A stretch of 64,000 nucleotides of DNA from Spongilla lacustris (taxonomy: Eukaryota > Porifera > Demospongiae > Spongillida > Spongillidae): assembly GCA_949361645.1 (NCBI GenBank), contig OX442415.1, positions 20,429,283-20,493,282 of the forward strand, read 5' to 3'. A program made the position numbers and the translations under genes. The notes under the pieces were generated by a model. The model worked only from the letters and a program-made list of their open reading frames with translations, searched no databases and was not told the DNA's origin. This document shows, one piece after another, positions 12,089 to 24,302 of the stretch. Within the stretch, counting starts at the first letter, position 1; the number at the start of each line of letters is the position of its first letter.

Positions 12089-13570
12089 AGGCCCGTAGCC
12101 AAGACGGGAGGCTAGGGGGGGTGGGGGGGTTGGAGGTGTATGTATATATTTTCATGTGCATGCATGTTTCTTGGAAATCTATCACGAGTTACAGTATCAG
12201 TCACCATGGCCAAGGGATTAGAGTGCTCCTGAGTCTAATGACCAGCCGGGTATTTATAAGACGAATTTTGAACAGATTTTTAAAAATAAAATAAAGGATG
12301 CGTTTTAAGGATAAAGCCGGAAAGTTTTTTGTATTGTACTCACATGTCTTCCCAATGTATGGAAAGAAAAGTGGCTTCGATTGGACATTCCGTTGGGAAG
12401 TTGCGAGTCGATATGTCGCACCCACCTAGCTGTGGAAATGTTTTCTAAAAATCGTCACGTTTGCTCACGTATTGCAGAAACGTAACGCGTACCACACATC
12501 TGATCGTTTCCAAAAATGCAGGGCGGAATAGTCCCCCTATAGTGTCTGATTTGATATCAAAAACCTGCAATGCTGATCGTTCTGGAGCTCATGGTACTCG
12601 AAAGGTCACTACTATACCGCTCAATTTAATACGATCAAGTTTTATGTTTGCGTTTTAGAGCAAACTACGTTTATATCGAAGCGTCGTGGTATTTTAATAT
12701 TATAAGCATGTCCAAGAGTCTGGATTCTGTTCTTGTCAATTTCAGCCTGGATACGCGAGAATCCAGGTAACAATACAGCCCGTTACAGGGCTGTAGATAA
12801 CTAGTTTGGGGGGGGGGGGGGGGGGGGGGCACCTATTGTCTGTTTGTCATTGTGGTCTAAATTCAGTTTATAGGTATGTCCTGTACGTATATGCCTACAT
12901 GTAGGCACAATTCTTCACAACTTAATTTGAACCATATGCTTGCATGTGCGCGATATCATACACTCATTAAGGAAATATCCCAGCTACTGGAATTGGGCTT
13001 ACAGGCTCGCTACTAGCACCTGAGTGAAGTATTACCTGTCCTGAGCTGTATTACCCAAAGTTTGTCGGACTTGTGAGTCCTCCTTTGAAGATATTGGCAC
13101 AATATACTTCAACATTGACATTGTGATTGTCACGCACATGATTGCACTTTAAATAATTTATTTGTTACAGAAATTTGGGGGGGGGGGGGAGGGGGGGGGG
13201 GGGCACGTGCCCCCCCCCCCCATATCTACACAGCCAGAAGTATACAGCCTGATTCAGATCTGGTGGGGTGCTATTCATATTAAATGCCGCCCCTGTCATG
13301 AAATTGCCGCCCCCCCCCCCCCCCCCCCACACACACACACGCGCGTGCGCGCGCACTTCCTACCGTACGTAACGCACGCGCATCTAGAAAGCACACCTTT
13401 TGTGTATGTGTTGGTGTGTGTGGGGGGGGGGGGGGGGGGCGGCAATTTCTTAAAAGTTTCAGTGATTAATTTCAGTGCACAGATCTAGATACTCTAATAC
13501 CGGAAATTTTATTTAATAACCGCGAACGTTTTATTCGTTCCTTCGAAATCTTGCCTGCATGTGCATAGGG
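12089..13570. repeat. Low-complexity G-rich stretch with transposon-end-like sequences
   Basis: Begins with CAGGCCCGTAGCCAAGACGG followed by G-runs; the reverse complement of the first part recurs at 15384-15401. Homopolymer G runs lie at 12808-12829 and 13177-13203, with alternating poly-C and poly-G at 13310-13440. A (CA)n/(CGCG) tract is at 13329-13355. I see no gene. Confidence 0.5.
13192..13221. repeat. Perfect 30-bp palindrome of a G-run, CACGTG and a C-run
   Basis: Twelve G, then CACGTG, then twelve C, so each strand reads the same. It looks like two G-rich transposon ends fused head to head, or a foldback. Confidence 0.7.
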
Positions 13571-14077
13571 CAGTGGCGTAGGAGCTGGGGCGGCAGCAGC
13601 GGCCATGGCCGCTGCACTTTTTCACAACAACAAAAGGTTGACAAGCGCGCTTGCACGTATCAATTCAATTAGCTGAGCAATTGCTGCAGACATGCAACTG
13701 ATGCAAGTGGTCTTCAAATCGATCGCGAGAGCTAACTCAAGCTAGGCTACCCAGTGTGCAACGGTTACCAAAAGTGGCCTTGGCTGCACTATAGCCGTTT
13801 TATATTTTACATTACATGCGCAGAGGCAAGGTCTCAAAACAAACTAACCTGGTTACAGTTTTTGCGTTGTTTTGGGGGGTTTTCTACGCAAAAAGCGTTG
13901 GCTTCTAGGGCTCCGCCCCAGACCCCGATGGGGGAGCTTACAGCGCTCCCCCGTGCCCCTAGCTGGCCGGGAGGGGTACCCCCCTCCACTGCCCCCCTCC
14001 CGTACCCTCCCCGGGGGGAGCGGGGGAACCACCCTTGTTGGCCGCTGCACTCTATATATTCCCTTCCTACGCCACTG
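13571..14077. mobile_element. MITE-like GC-rich element, CAGTGGCGTAGGA termini
   Basis: The left end CAGTGGCGTAGGA is matched by the inverted end TCCTACGCCACTG. The interior contains GATGGGGGAGCTTACAGCGC followed by TCCCCC, a short stem-loop, and no transposase. About 500 bp: a non-autonomous DNA transposon. Confidence 0.65.
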
Positions 14078-14439
14078 ATAGGTGTATACTAACTTAACTG
14101 AATCACGATCATAATTAACATTAACAAAGTTTCAGTCTTTAAATGTACAAGTGTAAAGGTTTAATTAGGTACACCGTTCGATAAAAGCGAAACATTTTCA
14201 CAGCTGCTGCTGCTTCAATTGCTACATCACCATACCTCTAAAACGATTTACATACATCACAACGACAATATAGAGGAGAAGTACGGCTTGCTCTCGCGAG
14301 CATATACAATATTCTCATGCAGACGCTCAGACGCCTGTTGACGACCGTTACGAGGCGCGTTGTCGCAATAAACTTCGTTGTCTTTCGCGCGTATGTAAAT
14401 TCTTTCACTGCGCTGCGAATACGCCGATTTTTAGCGGCT

Positions 14440-14604
14440 TTGAAGCGAAAAATGTGAAAGCTTCTGGGGCTCCGCCTCAGGCCCCGATGGGGGAGCTTAC
14501 AGCGCTCCCCCATACCCCCTTGCTGGGGAGTGGGTGGGCCCCGCCCCCGGCCGCCCCTCCAACCAACCGCCCCCCCTATAGCCTCATTCCTAGATCCGCC
14601 ACTG
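14440..14604. mobile_element. End of a second, related MITE-like element
   Basis: 14465-14530 repeats the interior of the preceding element in direct orientation (GGCTCCGCC, then GATGGGGGAGCTTACAGCGC). The end is CCTAGATCCGCCACTG. The left border is not clear; 14,090-14,440 holds no recognisable gene. Confidence 0.45.
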
Positions 14605-14684
14605 GCTGAGGCACATTACCAAGAGGTCATTGCAAGGCGTCACGCTGGACTCCGTATTGAGGTGAGCTAAGGCTTAACAGAAGT

Positions 14685-16786
14685 GAAAGGGTATACGGGG
14701 ATGGTGTCTGTTGACTCGCTGCAGGGCTCTCCCGCGCCTGTAACGAACATAAGCAGTGAACTTGAGAAGGCTTGTGATGTGATTAAGCAGACGCTGAAGA
14801 CGCAAACCGTTAGTAACGGCCATTGTGTTAATAAACTCTCGTGTCCATGTGTCATCCTAAAGCCCGCTTCTTCAACTCCCACTGCTGATGTGGAGGGGCG
14901 AGTTTCTAAGCTGGAGACGGTAAACGGAGAACTGAAAGCCGGTATGTGTCCTTATTTACGGAAAATTGTTTAGCCCGCGGCTGCCTTTTTCATCCCAAGC
15001 CCTGAAAGCTCTGGAAGCGAGAATTGCAGCCCTTGAAGGAAAGAAACCAGAGCAAGTAGCTAAGGTAATTCGCAACAGATTATATGCATTGCTAGTTAAT
15101 AGTTTTTACAACGATTATTAATCCGACGGCGCATAGATTAATTATTAAACCGGCGCGGCGCAAATTGCTTCTTAATTATTCAGACGTATTTTGATAATAA
15201 TAATAATAAATACAGGTTAACCGTTACGTTATTATTAGTCAGGGAAGCCTAATCGCCTAAATCCGCCTTAGAGTCTGTCTGAGAGCTGCCTGCACTGCAC
15301 GGCGGCGCCGTAGTACTTCCACGTAGGCGGAGTGCAGGACCTTTATCCTCTGAGGGGGGGTTCGTTCGAACCCCCCGAACCCCCCCCTGGCTACGGGCCT
15401 GATTGTAGGAAGAGACGTCAAGGCATGGGCTCAAGTGGCTGTGTTCATTTTAAGTCCGTATCTGGATGATAATCAAAAAAAGGTTCTTTTGAGCCTTTCC
15501 AAGGTACATGCAGAGATGTAATGCTTGTAAATTGTATGCATGTATTCCTAGGTGTTTTGTATTGCTTACTGCAATTACTTTACTGAGGAGCTAAGCACCG
15601 AATGGCAAGGGATATGTGAGGAGTTTGTGATAACTGTGAAGAGCTGCTTGCCTGAGCTATTGATGAAGCCAAAGGTACATCCCCTCCTTCATTTAGTGAG
15701 CTGCATGCAGGACTTTGGACCAAGCTCAGCATTTGGTGCAGAAAGGTAATGTTGAGTATTCAAAGTCATTTAGGTAACATATATATATATATTATATAGA
15801 GGTTGCCTTTTGTCAGATGTGAGTCATTTAATGCAAGTGTCAGGGCACAGAATGTGTACAGTAATCGACTCGCACCAAGTCGTGACATCAGTCGTCATTT
15901 TGCTGTCCTGCAACACATTCGCCATATATGTGATATTGGCTCCACACAGGCTCTTCAGATCTTCTGTACAACATAATCATACCTCCCTTGTGTTTTATTT
16001 TAGAGTTGGGAAAGGTTTGCAAAACCTGTATTCCTCTCCAGGGGTTAAGCACTACAATAACGTTACAATGAGAGAGTTAAATAGTGAATGGAGGATTTAT
16101 CAGCGTGGTGCATTGTGAAAGGTAGATATTGTATCAAATGATGTGTATGAAATATGTACCTGTGTGTTGCACCTTTTGTTACAGCATTTTGGAAGGTCAT
16201 CAGTAGTGCTGAGCAGGCTTGAACTTGGTGTTGTTGGTCTACCACACATAACAGTTGAAGAACTTTGCTTGAATGATCCTTCCACTGTTATACAGCTTGT
16301 ACGCTGCACTGCAGATGATTCTGTGTCTCCGTACAAAGGGATCATATCACAGGATGATGAGCTTGTCAGGTCAGGAGATTTTGTTGAACTAGCTTCTTGT
16401 CAGGTAAGATGTGCATCACATGCTGTAGTGTGGATGATAATTTTTTCCAGGTTAAATACGCCATTTTCTTAATGGCATGCCAACTGGATTCAGGCAGAAG
16501 GTTCTGTATAGTTCAGGGTTGTGATACCTTGTGCACATACAGTGGACAACCTGTTCTGTTTTCATATGACTGCCCTCTAATCAGTCTGACACGAACACCT
16601 TTTACTGTGGACTGTAGTTGTATTCAGCAAGCTGTCTCAGTGGTACATGAATGTTCGGAAAGCTGCAGATTTGAACGAGGGGCGAGCAAAATGAGAATCG
16701 AACGCCAGAGAAGTAGTGAAACTGCTTTGACTTTCAAGCATAATCGGACTAACATGTTGTACTGTTTAAATGTGTACTGTGTGTAG
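14685..16786 (+). pseudogene. 3' half of a Plavaka-like transposase gene
   Basis: Several exon-like blocks on the + strand: a coiled-coil part (GRVSKLETVNGELKAG, then LKALEARIAALEGKKPEQVA), then VGRDVKAWAQVAVFILSPYL, TEELSTEWQGICEEFVITVK, PKVHPLLHLVSCMQDFGPSS, CESFNASVRAQNVYSNRLAP followed by SRDISRHF, KGLQNLYSSPGVKHYNNV, and a Cys-containing tail ECSESCRF...TFKHN...YCLNVYCV. The CExFNxxxR...SNRxAPSRDI block is what I remember from fungal Plavaka transposases. Frame changes at about 15770-15960 may be introns or decay. The 5' half with the catalytic core is not in the window. A different family from the gene at 3058-6582. Confidence 0.55.
15384..15401. repeat. Inverted transposon-end-like sequence
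   Basis: CCCCTGGCTACGGGCCTG is the reverse complement of the start of the G-rich repeat at 12089. Either these are the two ends of one element that captured other DNA, or two independent solo ends of the same family. Confidence 0.4.
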
Positions 16787-17194
16787 TTATTTTTTTGTTA
16801 TGATGGTTGTTATTGCTTGTATCAATAACTGCGGGAATAATAATAGCGATGATTTTACATTGCAGCGGTTTGCACGCGCAGATTAACGAGATAACAGCCC
16901 GAGAAAGGTCTGGTAACCAGGACTAGGCACTATTGGTACCAGGGCCAATGCTATCTGTGATGTACAGTCTAAGACAGGAATTGGCTCTATCAGCGCTGAT
17001 CCAGGCGTTATTAATTACCAGGTATAATAATACATGGTACCAAGCTGTCCAAATATTGGTACCAGGCTGGTGTAGGAAAATATTTCTGGCTGCGTACGGC
17101 CTTGACTATACCGTATACCAAAATGTACGACCCGGTAGAGACGCACTTCATTATAGAGCGATATGAATTTCACAATCGACCACAATAGAATCCG

Positions 17195-17640
17195 TACACT
17201 GTCGCAAAGGCTGCCGGTACATGTACACCTGAAGCACCATTGAGGCGATACAAGTTACAACTGAAATACAGATACGTGGTTAAAGGAACGAGGTCTCCCA
17301 GCTGAGCTGCATGACCTCTTGTTGCAGCGATGAAGACATAGATTTATCCTGTCACAGCTGCTTGTAGTTGTACCGCTGATGAATTGTACCTGTCGTAGTG
17401 TAAGCGATAAACGCTTACGTCATGGTGGGTCTGGGTACGAGACTAAAGCGGACTAGACCCTCGCTCGGCAAAACTTTTATATTTGATATTAACTTATGTC
17501 TTTGGAAGCTACATGCATGCACTCACAGACAGGGAAGTGATACGGGGTCATTCCTGGATGGAGAAAAAAAAAAGATATCATGCAAGCCCATGCTGATAAA
17601 TAAAGTTCGGAATTCGGGGAGCACCCTAGAGGCTTAATGG
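17195..17640. repeat. Non-coding repeat, right member of an inverted pair
   Basis: Diverged reverse complement of 10440-10985 (see that entry). It also contains GGGTCTGGGTACGAGAC at 17426-17444, the end motif of the MITE family described at 30660. 16,800-17,195 upstream has no recognisable gene. Confidence 0.6.
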
Positions 17641-17737
17641 GAAAGAAAAATTTAAAGAGCACACTTGCAATAAAGGTAAAAAAGATCCGGGTTTAACTCA
17701 GTGGGCCGGTGTGTTCCTTAACTTAAGTTTAAGGCCG

Positions 17738-18463
17738 TTAGGTAACAGATGCAGCATCATCCTTCAACCTGGTGAGGTCTATCTTTAGCCTCTTCTCCTG
17801 CTCCTTTGCTGTATACTCTTTGCCCAGTACTCCTAGGTACTCCTCTTTGTGGATGGCATACTTCGCAGACACTGATATACAGTAGTGTATAACAATACCT
17901 TTTTCATAGTGCTCCTCTGTCAATTTTTGACCTGGGTGAATAGACTGCATGTGGTCTGAGTAGTGGTAGCTCCCACACATAGTGGCGTACAGTCCCTGTT
18001 GTGCTCAGGCATATTTGACGACATGGAACAGGTCTGTTGGTGTATGGATTGCATTGGCAACTGAACCTTTTCCCACAGCTCTATATAGGCAAATGGACAG
18101 TTGAACTCCACCTGTCCACCAGCAGAATGGTTTTTTCACCATTTACTAGATCCACCTTGTGTGCTGCAAATGCCCAGTTTTGGACGAAGGGCGAAGGCAC
18201 ATCTGGCAAATACCAACCTCTGGTTCTGCTCCGCTACACTATGAACGGATTCCTCGCAAGCAACGGCAACGGATTCATTGCAAGCAATCCCAACGGGTTT
18301 CCTCGGCATTTGCAGCGCTCGTGCACAGGAGCCGCTGCCTCTTTTCTGCAGGTGGCTGCGATTGCTTCATTTTCTGCAAGTTCATCTCTGCGGTCTTCCG
18401 TTTGCTTGCCGTTGTACGTTAATTAACAATATCAATGCGCTGGCCACACCTATCACAATCCAT
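17738..18463 (-). pseudogene. Internally deleted copy of the unclassified transposon
   Basis: The - strand starts with an ATG at 18463 (MDCDRCGQRIDIVN, then a Gln/Ala-rich N-terminus). It joins, without the middle of the protein, to the zinc-finger-like C-terminal region (VDLVNGEKTILL, then MCGSYHYSDHMQSIHPGQKL) and ends LKIDLTRLKDDAASVT-stop at 17738. It matches the two ends of the full-length copy at 19938-24104 and lacks the roughly 3 kb between. The 5' flank (18464-18740) is an inverted match to 19535-19937. It therefore probably depended on a full-length copy to move. Confidence 0.7.
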
Positions 18464-18774
18464 AGCTAAACAAATTAGGAAACTACCACGAGAGGGTTAA
18501 ATGGTAAATCGTTCGCTGCCTGTTTCACAAGTGTTTAGCGATTGTATGTGGGACCTCAGTGAAGTCCTTTTGGGTGAGAGAAATAGAATCATGCAACTCC
18601 CATGTAAATTCGAAGCGAAAGAAAAAAGATTAAAAAACAAGTGAATTTTTCTTAACACCGGGTCCGTGAAAATCGAATACTTTTTTGGCCTATTTTGTCG
18701 AACTCACAGTTTTGAAAAATTAGTCGGAAGCGTTCCAATTGCCCCAAGTATCGATTTACCTAGAGTACAACTCT

Positions 18775-18972
18775 CTATATGATGTTTGGAGCTGCTGCCA
18801 GCCTTGCAACTACTTCCGCTGAGGACCTACAGTTGTCTAAAGTCGAGAGGGCAAGACCGTTACCGGAAACGGGACACTTTTTTCTGACAAGGTTTCTGAG
18901 TTTAAAAACAGTATAGACATGCTCATCTGGATCGGATAGGTAGCGCTTAAAACAATTCTGGCAGTAACTCAT
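18775..18972 (-). other. Short ORF between the two transposon copies, unrecognised
   Basis: 65 codons from an ATG at 18972: MSYCQNCFKRYLSDPDEHVY, a CxxC pair followed by KLRNLVRKKCPVSGNG. It could be a first exon with a small zinc-binding motif. I found no continuation and no family. The flank 18,973-19,530 contains no gene I can see. Confidence 0.25.
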
Positions 18973-19579
18973 TATGCTAGCGTCAAAACAGACACTAAAA
19001 CTTCTTAGGATCTCGACTCCGGACCCAAATATTGGTCGTGCACAGGCCCAAACACCTAATATTTGGCCATCACGTAAGCGATATTTGTCATCACGTGGTC
19101 TCAGTTACATACTTACATCATTATGTAGTTGCTATTTACGTTATAAATTGCACCACGTGAGCCAATCTGCCCTCTTCGTTGTTCGTTCCCGTCCGGTTAT
19201 TGATTTCTCGTACCCAGCATTATCAACTACAATGATTTACGTAAGTCCTCGAACGAGGTAAACAACTGTTTGTGAGTTTTGTACAAGAATGAAGCTAACT
19301 GCCAACACGATATCTATTGTGGCCTCCTAGTAGTACCAAATGACGTTTGAAAGCGTATCCATATCGGCTCTTAACTGCCTAGGAAAAAAGTGTCCTCCGC
19401 AACGCTTCGTGACCGAAAAACATAAAACCGCGTCACTTTGAAAGCATACAGGTCCGTGTCCATTATAGATATAAGGCAGACAACAACGCCAAATGTCTAG
19501 GCGACAGTTAAACTATCTAAAATATGCGTTTCCAGACAATTGGGGGCCTTCCGACTAATTTTTAGAAAGTTGGGTTCGA

Positions 19580-19750
19580 GGGGGGGGGCAAGAAAAACTG
19601 TACGGACTCCATCGTCCAATATTGTACAGTTTAAAGAGGGGAGTACGAATCTGCTTTCAAAATAAAAATCGGACTTCAAAGAAAAAAGATATAATGGTTT
19701 TTAAAAAGGGGCGTAGGGGGTGGTACCCCCTGCTAAAATTACATTTTAAG
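19580..19750 (+). repeat. Left terminal inverted repeat
   Basis: Inverted match to 24303-24477. It includes the internal palindrome GGGGGTGGTACCCCC at 19717-19731. Confidence 0.75.
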
Positions 19751-19937
19751 AAAATTTCTCGTGTTTTTTTATCTTTTTTCTTTCGCTTCGAATTTACATG
19801 GGAGTTGCATGATTCTATTTCTCTCACTTAAAAGACTTCGCTGAGATCCAATAAACAATCGCTAGACATTTGTGAAACAGGCAGCGAACGATTTAACATT
19901 TAACCCTCTCGCGGTAGTTTACTAATTTGGTTTAACT

Positions 19938-22900
19938 ATGGATTGTGATAGGTGTGGCAAGCGCTTAAAAAGCAACCATATTGTTAACGTACAACGGCAT
20001 TATGAATCCGATTCATACCAACGGAAGACCGCAGAGATGAACCTGCAGAAAATGCAGCAATCGCAGCCACCTGCAGAAAAGAGGCAGCGGCTCCTGTGCA
20101 CGAGCGCTGCAAATGCCGTTGCTTGCAATGAATCGGTTGCCGTTGCTTGCGAGGAATCTGTAGCGGAGCCGAACCAGAGGTTGCCTAAGCCGTTCTGTCG
20201 GGGGTATTTGCCAGATTTGCCTTCGCCCTTCGTCCAAAACTGGGCATTTGCAGCACACGGATTGCAACAGCAGCAGCTTCCTTTCACCTTTGAGCAATCT
20301 GGGCTGAGGGCTCTGGACTGTGAACGCTTTGCACCATATGGATATGCCTCTTGTGATTCTTGCACCCGTCTGAAATATAATATCAAGGTACTTGCTATGG
20401 TTAGTCGTGCAAGGGAGACCGGCCTATCTGCTACCCACACAAGCAATGCGTACCTGACGTTTGCACAGCTGCAGAAGCGATATGAGAGTAGCCGCAATAA
20501 TCGTGAGGACTGCCGCCTCTCCATTTTCACCCTTCATAAAAAGGTATATACGTTGCCGGATAACTGGAGTCCCCAGACTTAATATTTTTTCTCCAGCTTA
20601 TGACCTCTGAGCTCAAGATGGACAACTATGATCGCATGCATGGTATTAGCAATGGCAGAGCTTGATGTGCCAAGGATTAGGGAGCTGGTTTCAGTATCTT
20701 TGAGACAGGGTCGCAGTATCAACCACATCACAGCACAAATGCACAGGTACATTCACTATATATTGTGTAATGTATAGATCTTAAACTATTCATTCTGCAT
20801 TTAGGGCTGCTCTGGGCCTGTACCATGCAAAGGGTTACACAGAAAAGGACCACAATCTAGCTTACCTCATTCTCAAGGTTGGAGGACCAATGCTATTAAC
20901 AGCAGTCCACAAAGCCGGCTATCTACCTAGCGTAAACTGCGTTTATGCACATCTCAAGGGAGAGCTTCCTACTCTGCAGCCATTTTTTGGCCTTGACTTG
21001 GAGGAGATTGTAGCTCACAATTTGGAAGCTGTGCTGCTCCGGTCATCACACCCAGATACTAGGTGAGTAGAAAAAGGATATGGTATAAAAATGCTGACTT
21101 GCTGTTTACCAATTCCAGATTCTTTCATCTCCTCATGGATGAACTGGCAATCGAACAACGATTATCATGGGACCCTGCATCAAACATGATATCAGGTATC
21201 TGCTATGAGCATCATCAGAATGCAGTGGGCTGCCTCAAGCTGGAAAGTATGGATGCCATCAGAGCTGTGCACGCAAAGGTTGCTGCAGATGAGTGCCATG
21301 TGGCCAGTGAAGCTCTTATAGTCATGGCCCAGCCATATGACAATGTCAACTACCTACCCATTCCTTTGGTTGTTATTCCATCATGCAAGAGTATGCCAGC
21401 AACAACACAGATAAGGTTCTTGCAGCAGATTCTTGGAGTGTGGGATCGCTTTGCAGATCAAGGTCGACTTGGGGAGCTGCAGAATGCTGACTCAGATGGA
21501 CAGCCTCAGCGTAGACAGGCATTTCACCACATCTTCTCGTGCATTGATATTCGCTATGCTGCCCCAGGAACTTCTGGGTCCAAAATATGGGCAGTAGTTA
21601 GTCTCATGTGCCTGATGGATTCTTGCTGTGGTGTACACAACCGTACAGGTGGCTTTGACCTAAAGCACATTTGCAAGAGATTTCGTACCCTCTATATCAG
21701 TACAAAGAGGAGTGTTTTTGTAAGTAACCCATCCAACTTGCATGAGTGTTTGTCCATCACCCATTTCCTCTGTAGGTCTTGGGAGACACAGTGACCCGTT
21801 CCGACCTCCAAGAACTGGTAGCTGCAGCTGGTCATGACAGCATCTCCATCAACTCCATGTTCTTTCCGAAGGACAAGCAAAATGTGCCAGTGACTGTCAG
21901 GCTTCTTAAGGCTCTGGCAGGGTTGGTGGATCCCTACATGAATAATGCTGTGCAACCCACTATGCTGCCACAGCTTATCAGGGCTAGGCTTATTGGCCAT
22001 GCCATGCAAGGGCTGCTAGCTCCACTCATTAACTTGGACTCCAGTATCAGTGAGCTACTGGTGTTGATCAGCATGGCAGCTTATATTCTGTTTGTTTTGT
22101 TCCGAGCGCCTGGTGGTGGTACCAAGTTAATGCAGTCAGTTCTGTACTATGACTACCAAGCATTTGTGCAGACAGTGTACTGGAATGTTATTAAAATCCA
22201 GGTTAGTGGTAAGGAGCAAGACTACCACGTCCATCAGCAGGGCACTGATGCAGGAGAAACGATGTTTGGTCACATGCGCACCCTCACCCACAATAGAAAT
22301 TTCAACCTAGCTGAGGCAAATGTCAACCTCTCCACTGCACACCAGATAAGCCACATCCTTGAGGAACACCCAGAGTGGAGCAGGGGCCATCGGCGGCTCA
22401 AGGCCACGAAGGACAAGGTAAATCCTTTAAGCTGGCGAGGAAATATGAAGGTAACTAGACATATGGATATCCCAGCCTTGTATAACCAGGGAATGCAGCA
22501 AGCAAAGACAGCCATCCTTGCTAGTGGCCTATTAGTTGAAAACAGCCCTGACCTTGACTTTTACAACCTAGCAACCAAAGGCTTTTCCTTACGATGCCCA
22601 CATGGTTAATGAGTTGGTGTCACACTCATGGATGATGAAGAAGAAGAAAGTGATTGTGATGAAGAGATGGAGAATGGTGATGAGGCATTAGAGGTCGGCC
22701 AACATGCTCATGAAGAGGCACAGCTAGAAGCACAGGCTTTTGATGATGCAGCAGTCACCATGGAAGATGCTTGCACTGAAGCAGCAGCGTTTATAAAACA
22801 CCCTAACACCATCACTATTGAAGGCAAGCAGGTGCACAAGTCCACTGCCCTTCGACTTGGAGTATCACCAGATCCCAAATCTATGGACCGCCTTAGGCGA

Positions 22901-24104
22901 GTTGCAGGAGCAAGCAGATTCACTGGAGGGGATGTGGATCTGGATGACTGGCATCTTAAAGCAATCTTCCTAGTGCGAGACCCATATGCAGTGTTAGTGT
23001 CATGTGGAGGTGTGCATGCACTAGCTGTGTTCAGAGCTGACCTACTGCAGGTCCCAACAGCAAGAGGTGGGTTACTTACAGTCTCTAACATGACTCCTGA
23101 TCAGCTAGTAATGGAGGCGGCCCAGGTGACTGGCTCACTGATGAATCTTGTGTATGTAGCAGGCAGTGATTCAAAAAAAGATTCATCTTTCACCTGGAAT
23201 GGAGCGGTTGGTGTTCAGCTCAAAGTTCCAGCAAACAGAATTGCCACCTTTGCAGCACATGCATCAGTTAGAAGCAGTTCTATAGTTGCCACCTGCAAAA
23301 CGTCAACCCTTGATGCCATATTTGGGTCAATGCTACAGCTTGAGAGCTCAGTGGGTCAGACTTCATAGGTTGTCAACCCTAGTTTGAAGATGACAGAATC
23401 ATTTCCATACCGAGGTGATGTGGCCAAACCCTGGCCCTTATGCAATGGAACGCCACAGGAGCAGATTGCTCTAGAGCTAAGACCAACCTCATCTAGAGAT
23501 ATTCTAGTCAAGTGCGAAGTCCTAGGTTGTGACAAGGACATCAAGCTGTCTGCTATGCGATTGCATGTTGGAGCACATATTCTGAGAGGCCACTGTGCTC
23601 CAGCTAATGGCATGACACCACTGAATGCTGAAGCATGTGGTTTCTGTGGCAATGTGTGTTTTGACAGGAATTGTGGTAACTGCAAGGTGGATCTAGTAAA
23701 TGGTGCAAAAAAAAACCATTCTGCTGGTGGAGTCCAACTGTCCATTTGCCTATAAGATGTCATATAGAGCTGTGAAAAAAGGTTCAGTTGCCAATCCATG
23801 CACCAACAGACCTGTTCCATGTCAAATATGCATGAGCACAGCAGGGACTGTACGCCACTATGTGTGGAGCTACCACTACTTAGACCACATGGAGTCGGTG
23901 CACCCAGGTCAAAAATTGACAGAGGAGGAGGTTGCAAAGTATGCCATCCACAGAGAGGAGTACCTAGGAGTACTGGGCAAAGAGTATGCAGCAAAGGAGC
24001 AGGAGAAGAGGCTAAATATAGACCTCACCAGGTTGAAGGATGATGCTGCATCTGTTACCAATCCCTCTCTTTTTTGGAGCCGAGTTCTTGCAGGCTATAA
24101 CTAA
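19938..24104 (+). pseudogene. Putative transposase of an unclassified family also seen in fungi; four lesions
   Basis: Exons by splice sites: 19938..20543, 20597..20746, 20805..21062, 21119..21719, then 21776 to the end, about 1,200 residues. The N-terminus has a CDRCGKRLKSNH zinc-binding motif and a Gln/Ala-rich linker. The core has FHLLMDELAIEQRLSWDP, ISGICYEHHQNAVGC, HHIFSCIDIRYA, FDLKHICKRFRTLYISTKRS, GTDAGETMFGHMRTLTHNRN and LEEHPEWSRGHRRLKAT. The C-terminus has LHVGAHILRGHCAP, ACGFCGNVCFDRNC and a PVPCQIC...WSYHYLDHMESVHP zinc-finger-like end. The MDE...D...GTDxxE acidic residues could form a DDE site (inference). I remember the same order of motifs in unnamed proteins of mushroom-forming fungi. 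Lesions: four extra bases near 20637, stops TAA-TGA at 22607, TAG at 23366, and an A-run slippage at 23706-23715. Confidence 0.65.
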
Positions 24105-24302
24105 TGTTGTGATAAGGCATTATGTATTCATTGTAACGTGGTTTCTTCAGTGCTAATTGTGGTTACGCGTGGGTGAGAAAGGGGCGTAGGGGGTGGTGGT
24201 ACCCTCATTAAGAAATCTGACGATGGGTGTTTAAGAAATATTCCTTGCCCCCCCCTCGGTTGGGTTCGACAAAAAAAGTATTCGATTTTCACGGACCCGG
24301 TG

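Noticed and set aside
19938..20582. Minus-strand ORFs opposite the first transposon exon (20000-20530)
   Set aside because: Shadow of the + strand exon, which has the CxxC motif, the start and splice signals.
22607..23368. Stop codon readthrough in the unclassified transposon (frames continue after TAA-TGA and TAG)
   Set aside because: The same gene also has a four-base insertion and an A-run slippage, so decay is the simpler explanation than recoding.
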